Positions 34,733 through 43,582 of a DNA stretch of 64,000 nucleotides are shown here, piece after piece; position 1 is the stretch's first letter; every line of letters starts with the position of its first letter. The stretch spans positions 545,059-609,058 of the forward strand of contig JAIOXN010000001.1 in NCBI GenBank assembly GCA_021741585.1. Reading direction: 5' to 3'. Made by a program: the position numbers and the translations under genes. The notes below the pieces were generated by a model. That model was not told the origin of the DNA, did not search any database, and saw only the letters and a program-made list of their open reading frames with translations. The DNA comes from Aquiluna sp. (GTDB taxonomy: Bacteria; Actinomycetota; Actinomycetes; Actinomycetales; Microbacteriaceae).

Positions 34733-36447
34733 TTTGCCACCTCAACGAGGCAGAGCATTTGGTCTCTAATTTCAAAGTGGGTGCTCGCCAGAGAATTTGC
34801 AAACTCCCTGTCGTGGGTGGCAAAGGCAATCGCGGTTCCAGTTTCCAGCACGCAGTGCAAAATCTCCTGGGCAGTTTCGCGAAGCTCTGAATCAAAACCT
34901 TTAACCGGCTCATCAATCAGCAGCAATTTTGGTTTGTGACTGAGCTGCATTGCGCAACCAAGAGCGAGTTTCTGACCAGCGGAAAGGTCCCTTGGGTGTA
35001 GATCCAACAGCGGGCCACATTCCGGGATAAAAGATTCGAGAGTTTTTTGAGTGAAGCCCTGCGTTACCTTTGCAATTTGATCGGCACGTTCCAACTCTTC
35101 ACGAAGACTTTGGCAGACAAAAAAATCTTCAACCACCTCAGGGATCATCGAGACTTGGTCTGGTTTCTGGCTCTTCGAAATTGCTCGCAGCAACGAGGTT
35201 TTTCCAGCTCCGTTCTTCCCGAGAATCGCCGTGGCTGTCCCGGGTTGAAGCTGTAACTTCACATCTTGGATGAGTGTCGTTTTGGCAGCGGTTATCGCTT
35301 TGGTTTCAAAAATGATTTCTTCGCTGGCCTCAAATGACTCGGGAATAGCCTCAAAGATTTGTCCTGAGATTGATTTGGCATCTTTAGAGGAGCTGCTATC
35401 GAGGTCAAGTTCTAGATATCCAGCCGGAATTGCAGAGAACTGGTGCTCAGCGATTACGACCGCCTTCCCAGCTGCGAGCAGGACTTGAATGATTGTTCCC
35501 AGCTCGGCCTGAGCGGTCTTATCAAGGGATGCAAAAGGTTCATCTAGAAGATAGACAAGGTGTTGCTGAGAAAGAATCTTCGCTAGCCAAACCTGGACCG
35601 CCTCGCCCTCGCTAAGAGTTGAAATCGGCAGGTCGAGCTTGCGAGAAAGACCAAACGGTAGATTCTCAGTTTTTCCCAATTCATCCGAGACCACAAATCC
35701 AAAAAGCAGGTCTCTTGGGTTTTGCGGCAAGTATCCAACCTGCATTGGAGCGGGAATCTCACCTAAGAATTCCCTACCCCTAAATTCCTTGATGATCCCT
35801 GCAAGTGCCTCCAGAGTTCCAGTTTTACCTGTTCCTGTTTTGCCCTTTAGTACTAGTAGTTCGCCGGCTTTGAGTTCGACATTCACAGGCTTGTGACTAG
35901 CGCCAACAGGAAGGAAGTCTGCGAGTTTTGGGAGGGCTCGGGACTTTGGTGTGGACTCCAAAAAGAGTCGTAGTGCAATTGAATTTGCCCTTGCGATGGC
36001 GATTTCAAAAATTGGAACTACATACCTGCTCCGCTTTTCGCCACGAAGTCTCATGGCAAAAGAAACTCGTTTGGCAGCCTCAAGGAAACCGGGTAGTTGA
36101 ACAAGTGCGATTGCGAGCGCCGAAACCAAATTGGCACCAAACCTAAGTTTTTTTGCGAATCCGATTAGTCGGGCTGGATTTACCCAACTGGAGGCCAAGG
36201 CAAACACAAGAATTACCAAAGCAAAAGGCAGGGCGAGGTTGATGCTCGAAACAATTCCACTGATAGTTACCGACCCAAACAGAGTGATGTGCGAAAAGGG
36301 GCCGGAGAGTCTGAGTTGTGGGATTTCGAACAGAACATCAGACCCATAAGCGGCGGTACCAAAAACCATCGAGTAAATAACCCGAAGCAAGACAAACCCG
36401 AGCGCCAAGAAAAACGCTAGAAGGAACCTGCTTCTAAGCCTTGGCAT
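34729..36447 (-). CDS. One-chain ECF energizer: EcfT fused to two ABC ATPases
   Basis: 572 aa. Residues 1-180 are a short EcfT/CbiQ-like membrane domain with the coupling segments AMRLRGE (131-137) and AIARANSIA. ATPase 1: Walker A GKTGTGKT 202-209, signature LSEGE 278-282, Walker B Glu 303, His 335. ATPase 2: Walker A GKNGAGKT 410-417, signature LSAGQ 488-492, Walker B Glu 513, His 545. Both ATPase halves are compact. Normally T, A and A' are separate or only the two ATPases are fused. The gene sits between a DUF4430 lipoprotein gene (1 bp overlap) and the S component (4 bp overlap). Confidence 0.82.
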   Translation of the reverse strand: MPRLRSRFLLAFFLALGFVLLRVIYSMVFGTAAYGSDVLFEIPQLRLSGPFSHITLFGSVTISGIVSSINLALPFALVILVFALASSWVNPARLIGFAKKLRFGANLVSALAIALVQLPGFLEAAKRVSFAMRLRGEKRSRYVVPIFEIAIARANSIALRLFLESTPKSRALPKLADFLPVGASHKPVNVELKAGELLVLKGKTGTGKTGTLEALAGIIKEFRGREFLGEIPAPMQVGYLPQNPRDLLFGFVVSDELGKTENLPFGLSRKLDLPISTLSEGEAVQVWLAKILSQQHLVYLLDEPFASLDKTAQAELGTIIQVLLAAGKAVVIAEHQFSAIPAGYLELDLDSSSSKDAKSISGQIFEAIPESFEASEEIIFETKAITAAKTTLIQDVKLQLQPGTATAILGKNGAGKTSLLRAISKSQKPDQVSMIPEVVEDFFVCQSLREELERADQIAKVTQGFTQKTLESFIPECGPLLDLHPRDLSAGQKLALGCAMQLSHKPKLLLIDEPVKGFDSELRETAQEILHCVLETGTAIAFATHDREFANSLASTHFEIRDQMLCLVEVAK

Positions 36448-36941
36448 TAGCTTCGATCAGGATTTGGCAATTCACCTGCGGTTGAGAAGATCAAGCCAAT
36501 GCTCTGACCCTTAGTTAGCTGCAGGGTTCCAACACCTTCGGTTGCATAATCCCAACCAAGTTCTGCATCGGTGATACTCCAAAGTGCCCAGTAAGCAAAT
36601 GCCGGTGACATATCGGCACAACTCTCAAGATATGGGTCTTCACCCTCTACTGTGAACGCCTCGGTTTCAGATGGAAGGCCATTCACGCGGCAGACCACAG
36701 CATCTCCATAGGTTGCTGTTCCGACAGTTCTCACACCTGCCTGAGCTAGAACCTCAGAGGCCGGTGCGGTCTCTCCATCAATAGACACACAGGTATCGAT
36801 CTTGTCCGAATTCAAAATATCAAAATCGACCACTACGCGGATTCCATCGCAATCGTCGCCCGACTGTGTAGTTTCCTCCTGCGCAACCGAGCAACCTGCC
36901 AAAAGAAAAGTTATTGAAGCTAGCAGGGCAAATTTACGCAT
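36447..36941 (-). CDS. DUF4430 (transcobalamin beta-domain-like) lipoprotein
   Basis: 164 aa. The signal peptide ends in the lipobox LLAGC, so it is membrane anchored outside. The body fits DUF4430, which resembles the C-terminal beta domain of transcobalamin/intrinsic factor: APASEVLAQAG near the start and a WALWSITDAELGWDYATEG segment. Four Cys may form disulfides. Start is ATG 36941, where the signal begins. As first gene of the ECF operon it may capture the vitamin at the cell surface (inference). Confidence 0.7.
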   Translation of the reverse strand: MRKFALLASITFLLAGCSVAQEETTQSGDDCDGIRVVVDFDILNSDKIDTCVSIDGETAPASEVLAQAGVRTVGTATYGDAVVCRVNGLPSETEAFTVEGEDPYLESCADMSPAFAYWALWSITDAELGWDYATEGVGTLQLTKGQSIGLIFSTAGELPNPDRS

Positions 36942-37041
36942 TGGGATCCTTGTCGATGAATTACCTAGTCTACTTTTAGCATGGTTGCCTGATTGAGTTG
37001 TTACTTGAAATAACAATGACTGGAATTGGGTTAGGAATCAG

Positions 37042-37731
37042 ATGACACTTGCAGACAAAAGAATCTTGGTTATCGGCGGCTCCGGAGTATTGGGGGCTGA
37101 ACTCGTTCGACAGCTAAGGGCAAAGGGCGCAACAGTACTTGCAAGCGCGACCTCAAACGAAACTGCCGCAAAGATTCCACATGGCGCAGAAGTGCGGCTG
37201 ATCTGTGACTTCAAGAGCACTGAGAGCATTCAGACTCTGTCGGATTATCTCAATGCCGCAACTCAATTTGATGGCATCATCAATGCTGCCGGCGTGGTGG
37301 CATTTGGTCCTGCCGCAGAACTAACAATAGAGACCTTGAACACCCTTATGGCCGTGAATGCCTCCGGGCCTATCCAGTTGATTTCAAGTCTCCACCCAGT
37401 ACTAAAAACTTCGGCTGAAGCCGGGCGGGAGCCCTTCGTGTTGAACATCACCGGAGTAGTCGCAGAGCAGCCAATGCAAGGACTGGCTGCTTACTCTGCG
37501 TCAAAAACTGCGATCGACGGTTTCTTCAATGCGATCACAAGAGAGTGGCGAAGAGACGGGATCAAGGTCATTTCCACCTACCCTGGCCACACCGAGACCG
37601 GCCTGGCGTCACGTGCCATTGAAGGTACGGCACCGAACTTCCCACAGGGAATGACTCCAGAGCACGTGGTGGAAAGGCTAATTGTTGCGATTGAAAATTC
37701 CGAGGCTGCTGTTCCTGCCTCCGGTTTCTAG
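37042..37731 (+). CDS. Short-chain dehydrogenase/reductase
   Basis: 229 aa classical SDR. Cofactor motif GGSGVLGAELV at residues ~13-23, NAAG motif in INAAGVVAFG, and catalytic YSASK in AAYSASKTAIDGFF. The substrate is unknown. The start ATG has AGGA six bases upstream. It is a single gene, divergent from the ECF operon. Confidence 0.88.
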   Translation: MTLADKRILVIGGSGVLGAELVRQLRAKGATVLASATSNETAAKIPHGAEVRLICDFKSTESIQTLSDYLNAATQFDGIINAAGVVAFGPAAELTIETLNTLMAVNASGPIQLISSLHPVLKTSAEAGREPFVLNITGVVAEQPMQGLAAYSASKTAIDGFFNAITREWRRDGIKVISTYPGHTETGLASRAIEGTAPNFPQGMTPEHVVERLIVAIENSEAAVPASGF

Positions 37732-37749
37732 CAACAGCCAATGCGGCAA

Positions 37750-38658
37750 TTAGATAGGTTTTACTCCCCAGCTGAAACCAAAACTTTCACCGGTAGCAAG
37801 CACCTCTAGCCCTTGGCCATTATTAAAAGCATCTGCAGAGCAAGTTTGGGGTTCGATGGCAATGGCCGGCCCTAACCCGGACTCCCAGGCGAAATTCTCT
37901 GCCGTGTAAATCATCAGGTATTTTGCGCCTTCTTGCCAGAGGTCAAAGCCTGAACCATCGGCGTAGGTCAGAGTCGCTTTCGAGCGACCACTTACTTCTT
38001 CAAGCTCAATAAATTGATTATCAAGCGAAAGGTCTTCTATCAAGATCGGCATGTCTGAATCCAGTCCAACTGACTGAATCGGGCCATATGAAACGGGAAT
38101 CAAATCCGGTTCTTGGCGCGCTACTCTGCTTGCCTTAACCAGAATTCGTGAGCCTGCAGGCGCATCAAAATATGGGTGAGCGCCCAGTCCAATTGGAGCA
38201 GCTGATCCCGAAAGATTCTTCGCGGTGTGCCGCACTTCCAATCCTGTCTGACCGATTTTGTAGGTAGTTGTGATCTCGAATTTCCAGGGGAAATAGGCCT
38301 GTGGCTGAAGAATTGTTCTCAGCGTTACAGCTTCCTGAGATTGAAAGCTGACTTCTGCCTTTGTGTTAGACATAAGTCCGTGAAGTGCGTTGCCACGCTC
38401 CTCATTGATAGGCAGCTGGTACTCGACCCCCTCGAAAACATATTTTCCCCGTCGAATTCGATTTGGCCAGGGTGCCAAAAGTTCACCTGCATAATTTTTT
38501 TGGCCGAGCATTACCCTCGGCATTACAGTGTGATCGCCCAGCTTTAGAGCCACCAAAGCTTGGCCCTGCAGGGACAAAATGGCCTCAGAATTTTCAAACG
38601 AGATTCTTATCGCGTCTTGCTGAAAGGCCGCCACGGGGATTGACTGGGATGATTTCAT
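37750..38658 (-). CDS. galM: Aldose 1-epimerase
   Basis: 302 aa galactose-mutarotase fold. It interconverts alpha and beta sugar anomers so that galactokinase receives its substrate. Motifs: LAPWPNRIRRGKYVFEGVEYQLPINEERGNALHGL, with the catalytic His later in LGAHPYFDAP, and Glu in AIEPQTCSADAFNNG. The ATG 38658 has no Shine-Dalgarno but TACAGT lies 6 nt upstream (leaderless). It is divergent from galT-galK. Confidence 0.88.
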   Translation of the reverse strand: MKSSQSIPVAAFQQDAIRISFENSEAILSLQGQALVALKLGDHTVMPRVMLGQKNYAGELLAPWPNRIRRGKYVFEGVEYQLPINEERGNALHGLMSNTKAEVSFQSQEAVTLRTILQPQAYFPWKFEITTTYKIGQTGLEVRHTAKNLSGSAAPIGLGAHPYFDAPAGSRILVKASRVARQEPDLIPVSYGPIQSVGLDSDMPILIEDLSLDNQFIELEEVSGRSKATLTYADGSGFDLWQEGAKYLMIYTAENFAWESGLGPAIAIEPQTCSADAFNNGQGLEVLATGESFGFSWGVKPI

Positions 38659-38664
38659 TCAATA

Positions 38665-38670
38665 ACTGTA
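38665..38670 (-). promoter_or_regulatory. -10 hexamer for leaderless galM
   Basis: On the minus strand TACAGT is followed by 6 nt and then the galM ATG. There is no ribosome-binding site, so transcription probably begins at the start codon. Confidence 0.45.
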
Positions 38671-38834
38671 ATTCCCCTCTAGAACAAAACTCGAAAGGAA
38701 ATGAACCTAAAAATCCACCCAAATAGTGAGGTTATGGCATACTTGTCCCATCTTCCTTGGGAGATCACTCAGTTGCTATTAATTCCGGTTCGCCTTGGCG
38801 CACCCAATTAGCAACAAGAGTTAGAAGGACCCAA

Positions 38835-39911
38835 GTGACAAAGCCACCACTACATCACCACCTAAGTGATGGTCGCGACCTCTTCTATTTTGATGATGCA
38901 AATTCGAGTCTCACTGATGACCGAGCTGCTGACACTCGCGATGCCATGGAACGCCCCACCACCTCTGAATTGCGATTTGACCCCCTGACTTCGGAGTGGA
39001 TTACTGTCGCCTCACACCGCCAGACCAGAGCATTTTTGCCTCCTGCCAATGCTTGCCCACTTTGCCCAACAAGCAGCGAGAACCTCTCGGAAATCCCAGA
39101 TAACTTTGATGTCGCGGTCTTTGAAAATAAAGGTCCGGCTTTCGGGCCATCAATCGGAGAAATTGAAGTTCCAAACGGTTCGCCTTTTGGTTTTTCAACT
39201 CAAGCGTTTGGAAGATGCGAAGTCGTGGTCTTCTCCCCCGAACACCAAGGTTCGCTTGGCTCGATGCCGATGACAAGAATTCGAACTGTTATTGAGGCCT
39301 GGATTCAAAGAACTAAGGCGCTGTATTCCCTAGCCGGTGTTGTTCAGGTATTTCCATTTGAGAACCGCGGGGAGGAAATCGGCGTTACCCTGCACCACCC
39401 GCACGGACAGATCTACTCTTATCCATTTGTTACCCCGAGAACCCAGAAGCTTTCAAAGAGCATTGAGAAGCGTGGCCCAAAATTCTTCTTTGACCTATTC
39501 GAGTTTGAATCCAAGTCGGAAAGAGTGGTTTTGGAGAGCGAGCACTTTGTAGCCTTTGTGCCTTTTGCAGCAAGATGGCCAATTGAGATACACGCCCTAC
39601 CTAAACGTCATATCCAGGACCTCTCCGATCTAACAAGTGAGGAAGCAGATGACCTTGCTGGTTTCTACCAAAAGTTGCTTCGCGGTGTTGATGCACTCTA
39701 CGACTCACCTACTCCATACATTTCAGCTTGGCATCAAGCTCCAAAGGTCGAGAATCGAAAAGATTACAGACTCATGCTTCAAATCACTTCTCCAAGAAGA
39801 GCCGAAGATAAATTGAAATATCTGGCCGGTTCAGAATCCGCCATGGGTGCTTTCGTTGGAGACGTGGCACCAGAAGTGGTTGCAGAACGCTTACGTGAGG
39901 TAATCAATTGA
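38835..39911 (+). CDS. galT: Galactose-1-phosphate uridylyltransferase
   Basis: 358 aa. It exchanges UMP between UDP-glucose and galactose-1-phosphate (Leloir pathway). Zinc-binding CPLC near residue 67 and the active-site HPHG motif in LHHPHGQIYSYPF are present. GTG 38835 is chosen because AGAAGGA lies 6 bp upstream; a longer frame from 38757 lacks a site. A -10-like CATACT at 38738 suggests a leader of about 85 nt. The stop overlaps the galK TTG. No galE is in this window. Confidence 0.93.
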   Translation: MTKPPLHHHLSDGRDLFYFDDANSSLTDDRAADTRDAMERPTTSELRFDPLTSEWITVASHRQTRAFLPPANACPLCPTSSENLSEIPDNFDVAVFENKGPAFGPSIGEIEVPNGSPFGFSTQAFGRCEVVVFSPEHQGSLGSMPMTRIRTVIEAWIQRTKALYSLAGVVQVFPFENRGEEIGVTLHHPHGQIYSYPFVTPRTQKLSKSIEKRGPKFFFDLFEFESKSERVVLESEHFVAFVPFAARWPIEIHALPKRHIQDLSDLTSEEADDLAGFYQKLLRGVDALYDSPTPYISAWHQAPKVENRKDYRLMLQITSPRRAEDKLKYLAGSESAMGAFVGDVAPEVVAERLREVIN

Positions 39912-41047
39912 GCCTCAAAGAGCAAGTTGTAGCAAGCTTTGAAAATACCTTTGGGCATCAGCCTGATGGTGTCTGGTCCGCGCCTGGGCGAGCAAACTTG
40001 ATCGGTGAGCACACAGACTACAACCTGGGATTCGTACTTCCATTTGGCATCAACTTCCGCACCTACGTCGCAGTTGCCAAACGAGCCGACAGAAAATGCA
40101 GAGTTGCATCGACCATTGATTCAAAGATCTATGAATTCGACCTTGACGGTGAAATGCCGAAAAACCTTGATTGGGCACTCTACCCACTTGGCGTGGCCTG
40201 GGTCATGCGCGAGAATGCCGACTTTGGTTTTGATGCCTTTTTTGATTCGAATGTTCCGATTGGAGCTGGCCTTTCCTCGTCGGCAGCAATTGAGTGCAGC
40301 ATTGCATTGGCATTGAATGAAATCTGGAACACCAATCACACCAAACAGGAGCTGGCACTTATCGGTCAGAAAGCCGAGAACCAGGTGGTTGGAGCGCCAA
40401 CGGGCATGATGGACCAAACCGCTTCCATGTTGGCTCAAAGCGATGGTGCGGTGCTACTTGATTGCAAGAAGTTGGAAACCAAAGTGATTGACCTTGGTTT
40501 GACCAAGAACAATCTTGTTATAGCGGTAATTGACACAAAGGTTGCTCACCGTCACTCTGATGGCGGCTATCGTTCCCGCCGGGATTCCTGCGAACTAGGT
40601 GCAAAAACTTTAGGTGTCGAAAGCCTCAGAGAGCTCTCGCTCTCAGATCTTCCAAGAGCGCAATCTCAGCTTGATGACCTCACCTACCGCCGCGTGAAAC
40701 ACATCATCACCGAGAACCAGAGGGTGCTGGATTCAGTTAGCGCACTTCGCGACGGCAACCTGGAATCCCTGGGTCGCTTGTTGCTTGAATCTCATTCATC
40801 AATGCGGGATGACTTTGAGATTTCTGTTCCTGAACTTGATCTAGCGGTGGAGACTGCGATGGAAGTTGGAGCAATTGGCTCAAGAATGACCGGTGGCGGT
40901 TTTGGCGGAGCGGCAATCGCGCTTATCGCGGAATCAAAATTGGGGGAACTTGAAATAGCTTGCAAGAAAGCTTTCGAAGCCAATAGCTATGCAGAACCTA
41001 ATATTTTTGCAGTTGTGCCTAGCGAAGGCGCTCGCAAGGATTCCTAA
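39908..41047 (+). CDS. galK: Galactokinase
   Basis: 379 aa GHMP kinase that phosphorylates galactose. Family motifs: APGRANLIGEHTDYNLGFVLPFGI (sugar binding), VPIGAGLSSSAAIECS (ATP loop), GMMDQTASMLA with catalytic Asp, and MTGGGFGGAAIAL. TTG start overlaps the galT stop (TTGA). It overlaps the convergent pncA tail by 4 bp. Confidence 0.95.
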   Translation: MSLKEQVVASFENTFGHQPDGVWSAPGRANLIGEHTDYNLGFVLPFGINFRTYVAVAKRADRKCRVASTIDSKIYEFDLDGEMPKNLDWALYPLGVAWVMRENADFGFDAFFDSNVPIGAGLSSSAAIECSIALALNEIWNTNHTKQELALIGQKAENQVVGAPTGMMDQTASMLAQSDGAVLLDCKKLETKVIDLGLTKNNLVIAVIDTKVAHRHSDGGYRSRRDSCELGAKTLGVESLRELSLSDLPRAQSQLDDLTYRRVKHIITENQRVLDSVSALRDGNLESLGRLLLESHSSMRDDFEISVPELDLAVETAMEVGAIGSRMTGGGFGGAAIALIAESKLGELEIACKKAFEANSYAEPNIFAVVPSEGARKDS

Positions 41048-41628
41048 GCGGTTGGTGCAACTGAGATTCCAGCATCAACCATTTCGTCGATTGCAGCCTC
41101 GGTTGAAGATGCTGCAACGCCTGCGGTCAAAGATGTGATTACGCGAACCTCAAGGCCAGTTTTTCTAGCATCGAGCGAGGATGCCCGAACACAATAATCG
41201 GTTGCGATTCCAACCACATCAACTGTGGTGATCTTCAATCTTTCGAGTAATTCAGGGAAAGTCTCGCCAGAGTCTGTGGTGCCTTCAAAGATTGAATACC
41301 CGTGCTCGCCCTGACCCTTCTTGATGTGGATATCAATCAGGCTAGTATCCAAGTTGGCGTGGTATTCGGCCCCCTCTTCACCGGCAATACAGTGCAAGGG
41401 CCAAGTTGTCACAAAATCTGGGTCGATGCCATTAGCGGGAAAGTGACCGCCGTTTTCGCTATTTGGAGTGTGCCAATCGCGAGATGCAATCACAAAGTCA
41501 TATTTGTTACTATTTGAGGAAAGGTATTCGGAGATCTTTTTTGCAACCTGGGCACCGCCTTGGCAAGCAAGAGCTCCACCCTCACAAAAGTCGTTTTGGA
41601 CATCGATGATCAGGATTGCTTTTGCCAT
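41044..41628 (-). CDS. pncA: Nicotinamidase
   Basis: 194 aa isochorismatase-fold hydrolase that converts nicotinamide to nicotinic acid for NAD salvage. Catalytic Asp 9 (LIIDVQNDF), metal ligands in ASRDWHTP, the Lys in HIKKGQG, and nucleophile Cys in GIATDYCVRAS are all present. The length fits PncA. It overlaps dacB by one base and galK by 4 bp. Confidence 0.92.
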   Translation of the reverse strand: MAKAILIIDVQNDFCEGGALACQGGAQVAKKISEYLSSNSNKYDFVIASRDWHTPNSENGGHFPANGIDPDFVTTWPLHCIAGEEGAEYHANLDTSLIDIHIKKGQGEHGYSIFEGTTDSGETFPELLERLKITTVDVVGIATDYCVRASSLDARKTGLEVRVITSLTAGVAASSTEAAIDEMVDAGISVAPTA

Positions 41629-42995
41629 TATTCGTTCCCCAAATTTCCACCGCAGTTATAAATTGCCATCACCAGCGCATCCATCGCATCGCGATTTGCC
41701 ACGCTGACTTTGCCAAGGTTATAAACCGAGAATATCAGGTGAGCGCCATCGGGCGTGTCCATGAACCCTGCGATGGTATAACCGGACCGAATCCAACCTG
41801 TTTTTGCGGTGATGTTTCCTTCGGAGTTCTCAAGACGATATGCAAGAGATCCGGGACTGCCAGCCACAGGCATGCCAGCTTCGATAATCGAGAAGTTTCT
41901 ATATTCTTTATCAATCAAGCCAAGCAGGGAGTTTATAAACTCAGGCGATGCTTGGTTGAAATCCGAGAGTCCCGAACCGTCTTCAATCTTGATGCCCGAC
42001 AGATTGAGCCCGGTCTTGGCTAACGCTTTTTTATAAGCCTGATCCAAAGACCCAAAAGTTCCATCTAGCCCCTGATCGAGCGATACCAAGCGTGCAAGTG
42101 CTTCTGCCAAGGTATTGTCGCTGACCACGAGCATGTACTGAATCCACTCACTTATGGGTCGGGATGTGACCTTGGCGATTTCAATAACGGAGTTTGGAGT
42201 GACACCTTTTTCAACAACTGCGGAGGCTGCATTTGCACCCATAGCTTCTTTGAACCACTTGCCCGCTCGAGCAACCGGATCGGCGCCCCGGGATGAGTCC
42301 TTATTTCTGGGATTATCCCTGTCGCCATCAAACTGAAGGGCCGATACTTGGGACATGTAGCCCTCTTTAAGGCCCTTCTTGTCCCAGTCCGAGTTCCAAT
42401 CCCCTGATGCTGCACCGTATAGGGAGGAATCGAGGACAATCTTGGAGAAGGTTTGAGTATTGGACCAGCGCGAAATCTGATTCACCAAAGTGGCAAGCTT
42501 TGGGGCATTTCGATAAACCGATTGTTCATTCACGCCAAGCCTCGATAACGTCACGTCTCCGGCTCCAACAAGGTACAAGACAGACGGGTCAACCGCGTCA
42601 ACATAGACCCTGGTTGTGACCGTGTAGTCAGGGCCCAAACTCTCCAGGGCGGCGGCAGCGGTCACAAGCTTTAGGACAGATGCGGTTCTTGCAGGGGTGG
42701 ATCCGCTGCGGTCAAATAGGACTGCGGAGTTGGAGGCGTCAACCACTTGAGCTTGCAATTGGAGAATCCCGTCAGCAGCCAAAGCCTCACCAACTGAGCA
42801 CTTTGGGACAACCTCCTCAGCGCTTTGAGTTTCGGTTGGTTCAGCAATCGCAGCCGAAGTCTGAGTTTGGGTCGGTGCCGCTGTAGCAACTTCTTTGGAC
42901 TGGGTGGGATTTGAAAGCGGACCTAGAAATAAAATGCCAAGAACTAGCCCTCCGGCCAAAGCGCCGCCGAGACCGCCGTAAATTGCATGCTTCAT
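41628..42995 (-). CDS. dacB: D-alanyl-D-alanine carboxypeptidase, PBP4 family
   Basis: 455 aa, peptidase family S13. An N-terminal membrane anchor (GALAGGLVLGILFLGPL) and a Thr/Glu-rich linker precede the catalytic domain. Active-site motifs: SVLK with Ser 106 and Lys 109, SDN in LVVSDNTLAEAL, and KTG in ITAKTGWIRSG. It trims peptidoglycan stem peptides outside the membrane. The start ATG has AGGTGA upstream. It is divergent from copC, 20 bp away. Confidence 0.92.
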   Translation of the reverse strand: MKHAIYGGLGGALAGGLVLGILFLGPLSNPTQSKEVATAAPTQTQTSAAIAEPTETQSAEEVVPKCSVGEALAADGILQLQAQVVDASNSAVLFDRSGSTPARTASVLKLVTAAAALESLGPDYTVTTRVYVDAVDPSVLYLVGAGDVTLSRLGVNEQSVYRNAPKLATLVNQISRWSNTQTFSKIVLDSSLYGAASGDWNSDWDKKGLKEGYMSQVSALQFDGDRDNPRNKDSSRGADPVARAGKWFKEAMGANAASAVVEKGVTPNSVIEIAKVTSRPISEWIQYMLVVSDNTLAEALARLVSLDQGLDGTFGSLDQAYKKALAKTGLNLSGIKIEDGSGLSDFNQASPEFINSLLGLIDKEYRNFSIIEAGMPVAGSPGSLAYRLENSEGNITAKTGWIRSGYTIAGFMDTPDGAHLIFSVYNLGKVSVANRDAMDALVMAIYNCGGNLGNE

Positions 42996-43003
42996 CTGTC
43001 ACC

Positions 43004-43009
43004 TAAACT
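43004..43009 (+). promoter_or_regulatory. -10 hexamer for leaderless copC
   Basis: TAAACT lies 6 nt before the copC ATG, within the 20-bp gap to dacB. There is no ribosome-binding site for copC; its -35 region must lie inside the dacB start. Confidence 0.45.
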
Positions 43010-43015
43010 TTCACC

Positions 43016-43582
43016 ATGAAGCTTAGATGGATTGGCCTTGGGTTAGCGATTTCACTTCTGAGCTCAACACCAGCTATTGCCCACGATCAGTTAGTTGATT
43101 CCTCCCCAGCACAAGGCGAAATAGTCGAGGCGGGCGAACTTCAAATTACTCTCAGCTTTGCCGAAGACCTTCTAGAAATCGGCACTGGTGCCCAGATTGT
43201 TGTGTCGGGACCGGCCGATAACCAACTACAAAACAACGGATGTTCACAGATTTCTGGGACCCAAGCGTTCACCAAAGTGGTGCTTGATGAACCCGGAGAA
43301 TACCTAGTGGGTTGGCGGGTTGTTTCTGGTGATGGGCATCCGATTTCCGGAAGTTACAGCTTCACCCTTATAAACACTTCGGGATTTATTGCTGATCCAG
43401 CATTCTCAGAATTGGATTGCGAGAACCCAATAACCGATATCGGCCAAATTGAAACAGAACAGAACCCAGATCCGATTTACTGGCTGTTGTTTTTATCAAT
43501 CGGCCTTGTCGCCGCTGGATTGTTTTTCTTCCTTAGGCCAAAAAATGGTTCTAGAGGCAATGGTCCAAAAGGCCAAGACTAG
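43016..43582 (+). CDS. CopC-domain copper-binding membrane protein
   Basis: 188 aa. Signal peptide ends at AIAHD, making His the first mature residue, a known copper ligand in CopC. The CopC motif SGDGHPISGSYSF carries Asp and His ligands. A C-terminal membrane segment (YWLLFLSIGLVAAGLFFFL) anchors it. Two Cys may form a disulfide. It is likely leaderless. Its last 87 bp overlap the opposite-strand membrane-protein gene. Confidence 0.85.
   Translation: MKLRWIGLGLAISLLSSTPAIAHDQLVDSSPAQGEIVEAGELQITLSFAEDLLEIGTGAQIVVSGPADNQLQNNGCSQISGTQAFTKVVLDEPGEYLVGWRVVSGDGHPISGSYSFTLINTSGFIADPAFSELDCENPITDIGQIETEQNPDPIYWLLFLSIGLVAAGLFFFLRPKNGSRGNGPKGQD

Noticed and set aside
36942..37041. Cobalamin riboswitch for the ECF operon
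   Set aside because: About 100 bp is too short for the usual ~200-nt element, and no conserved B12 box is visible.
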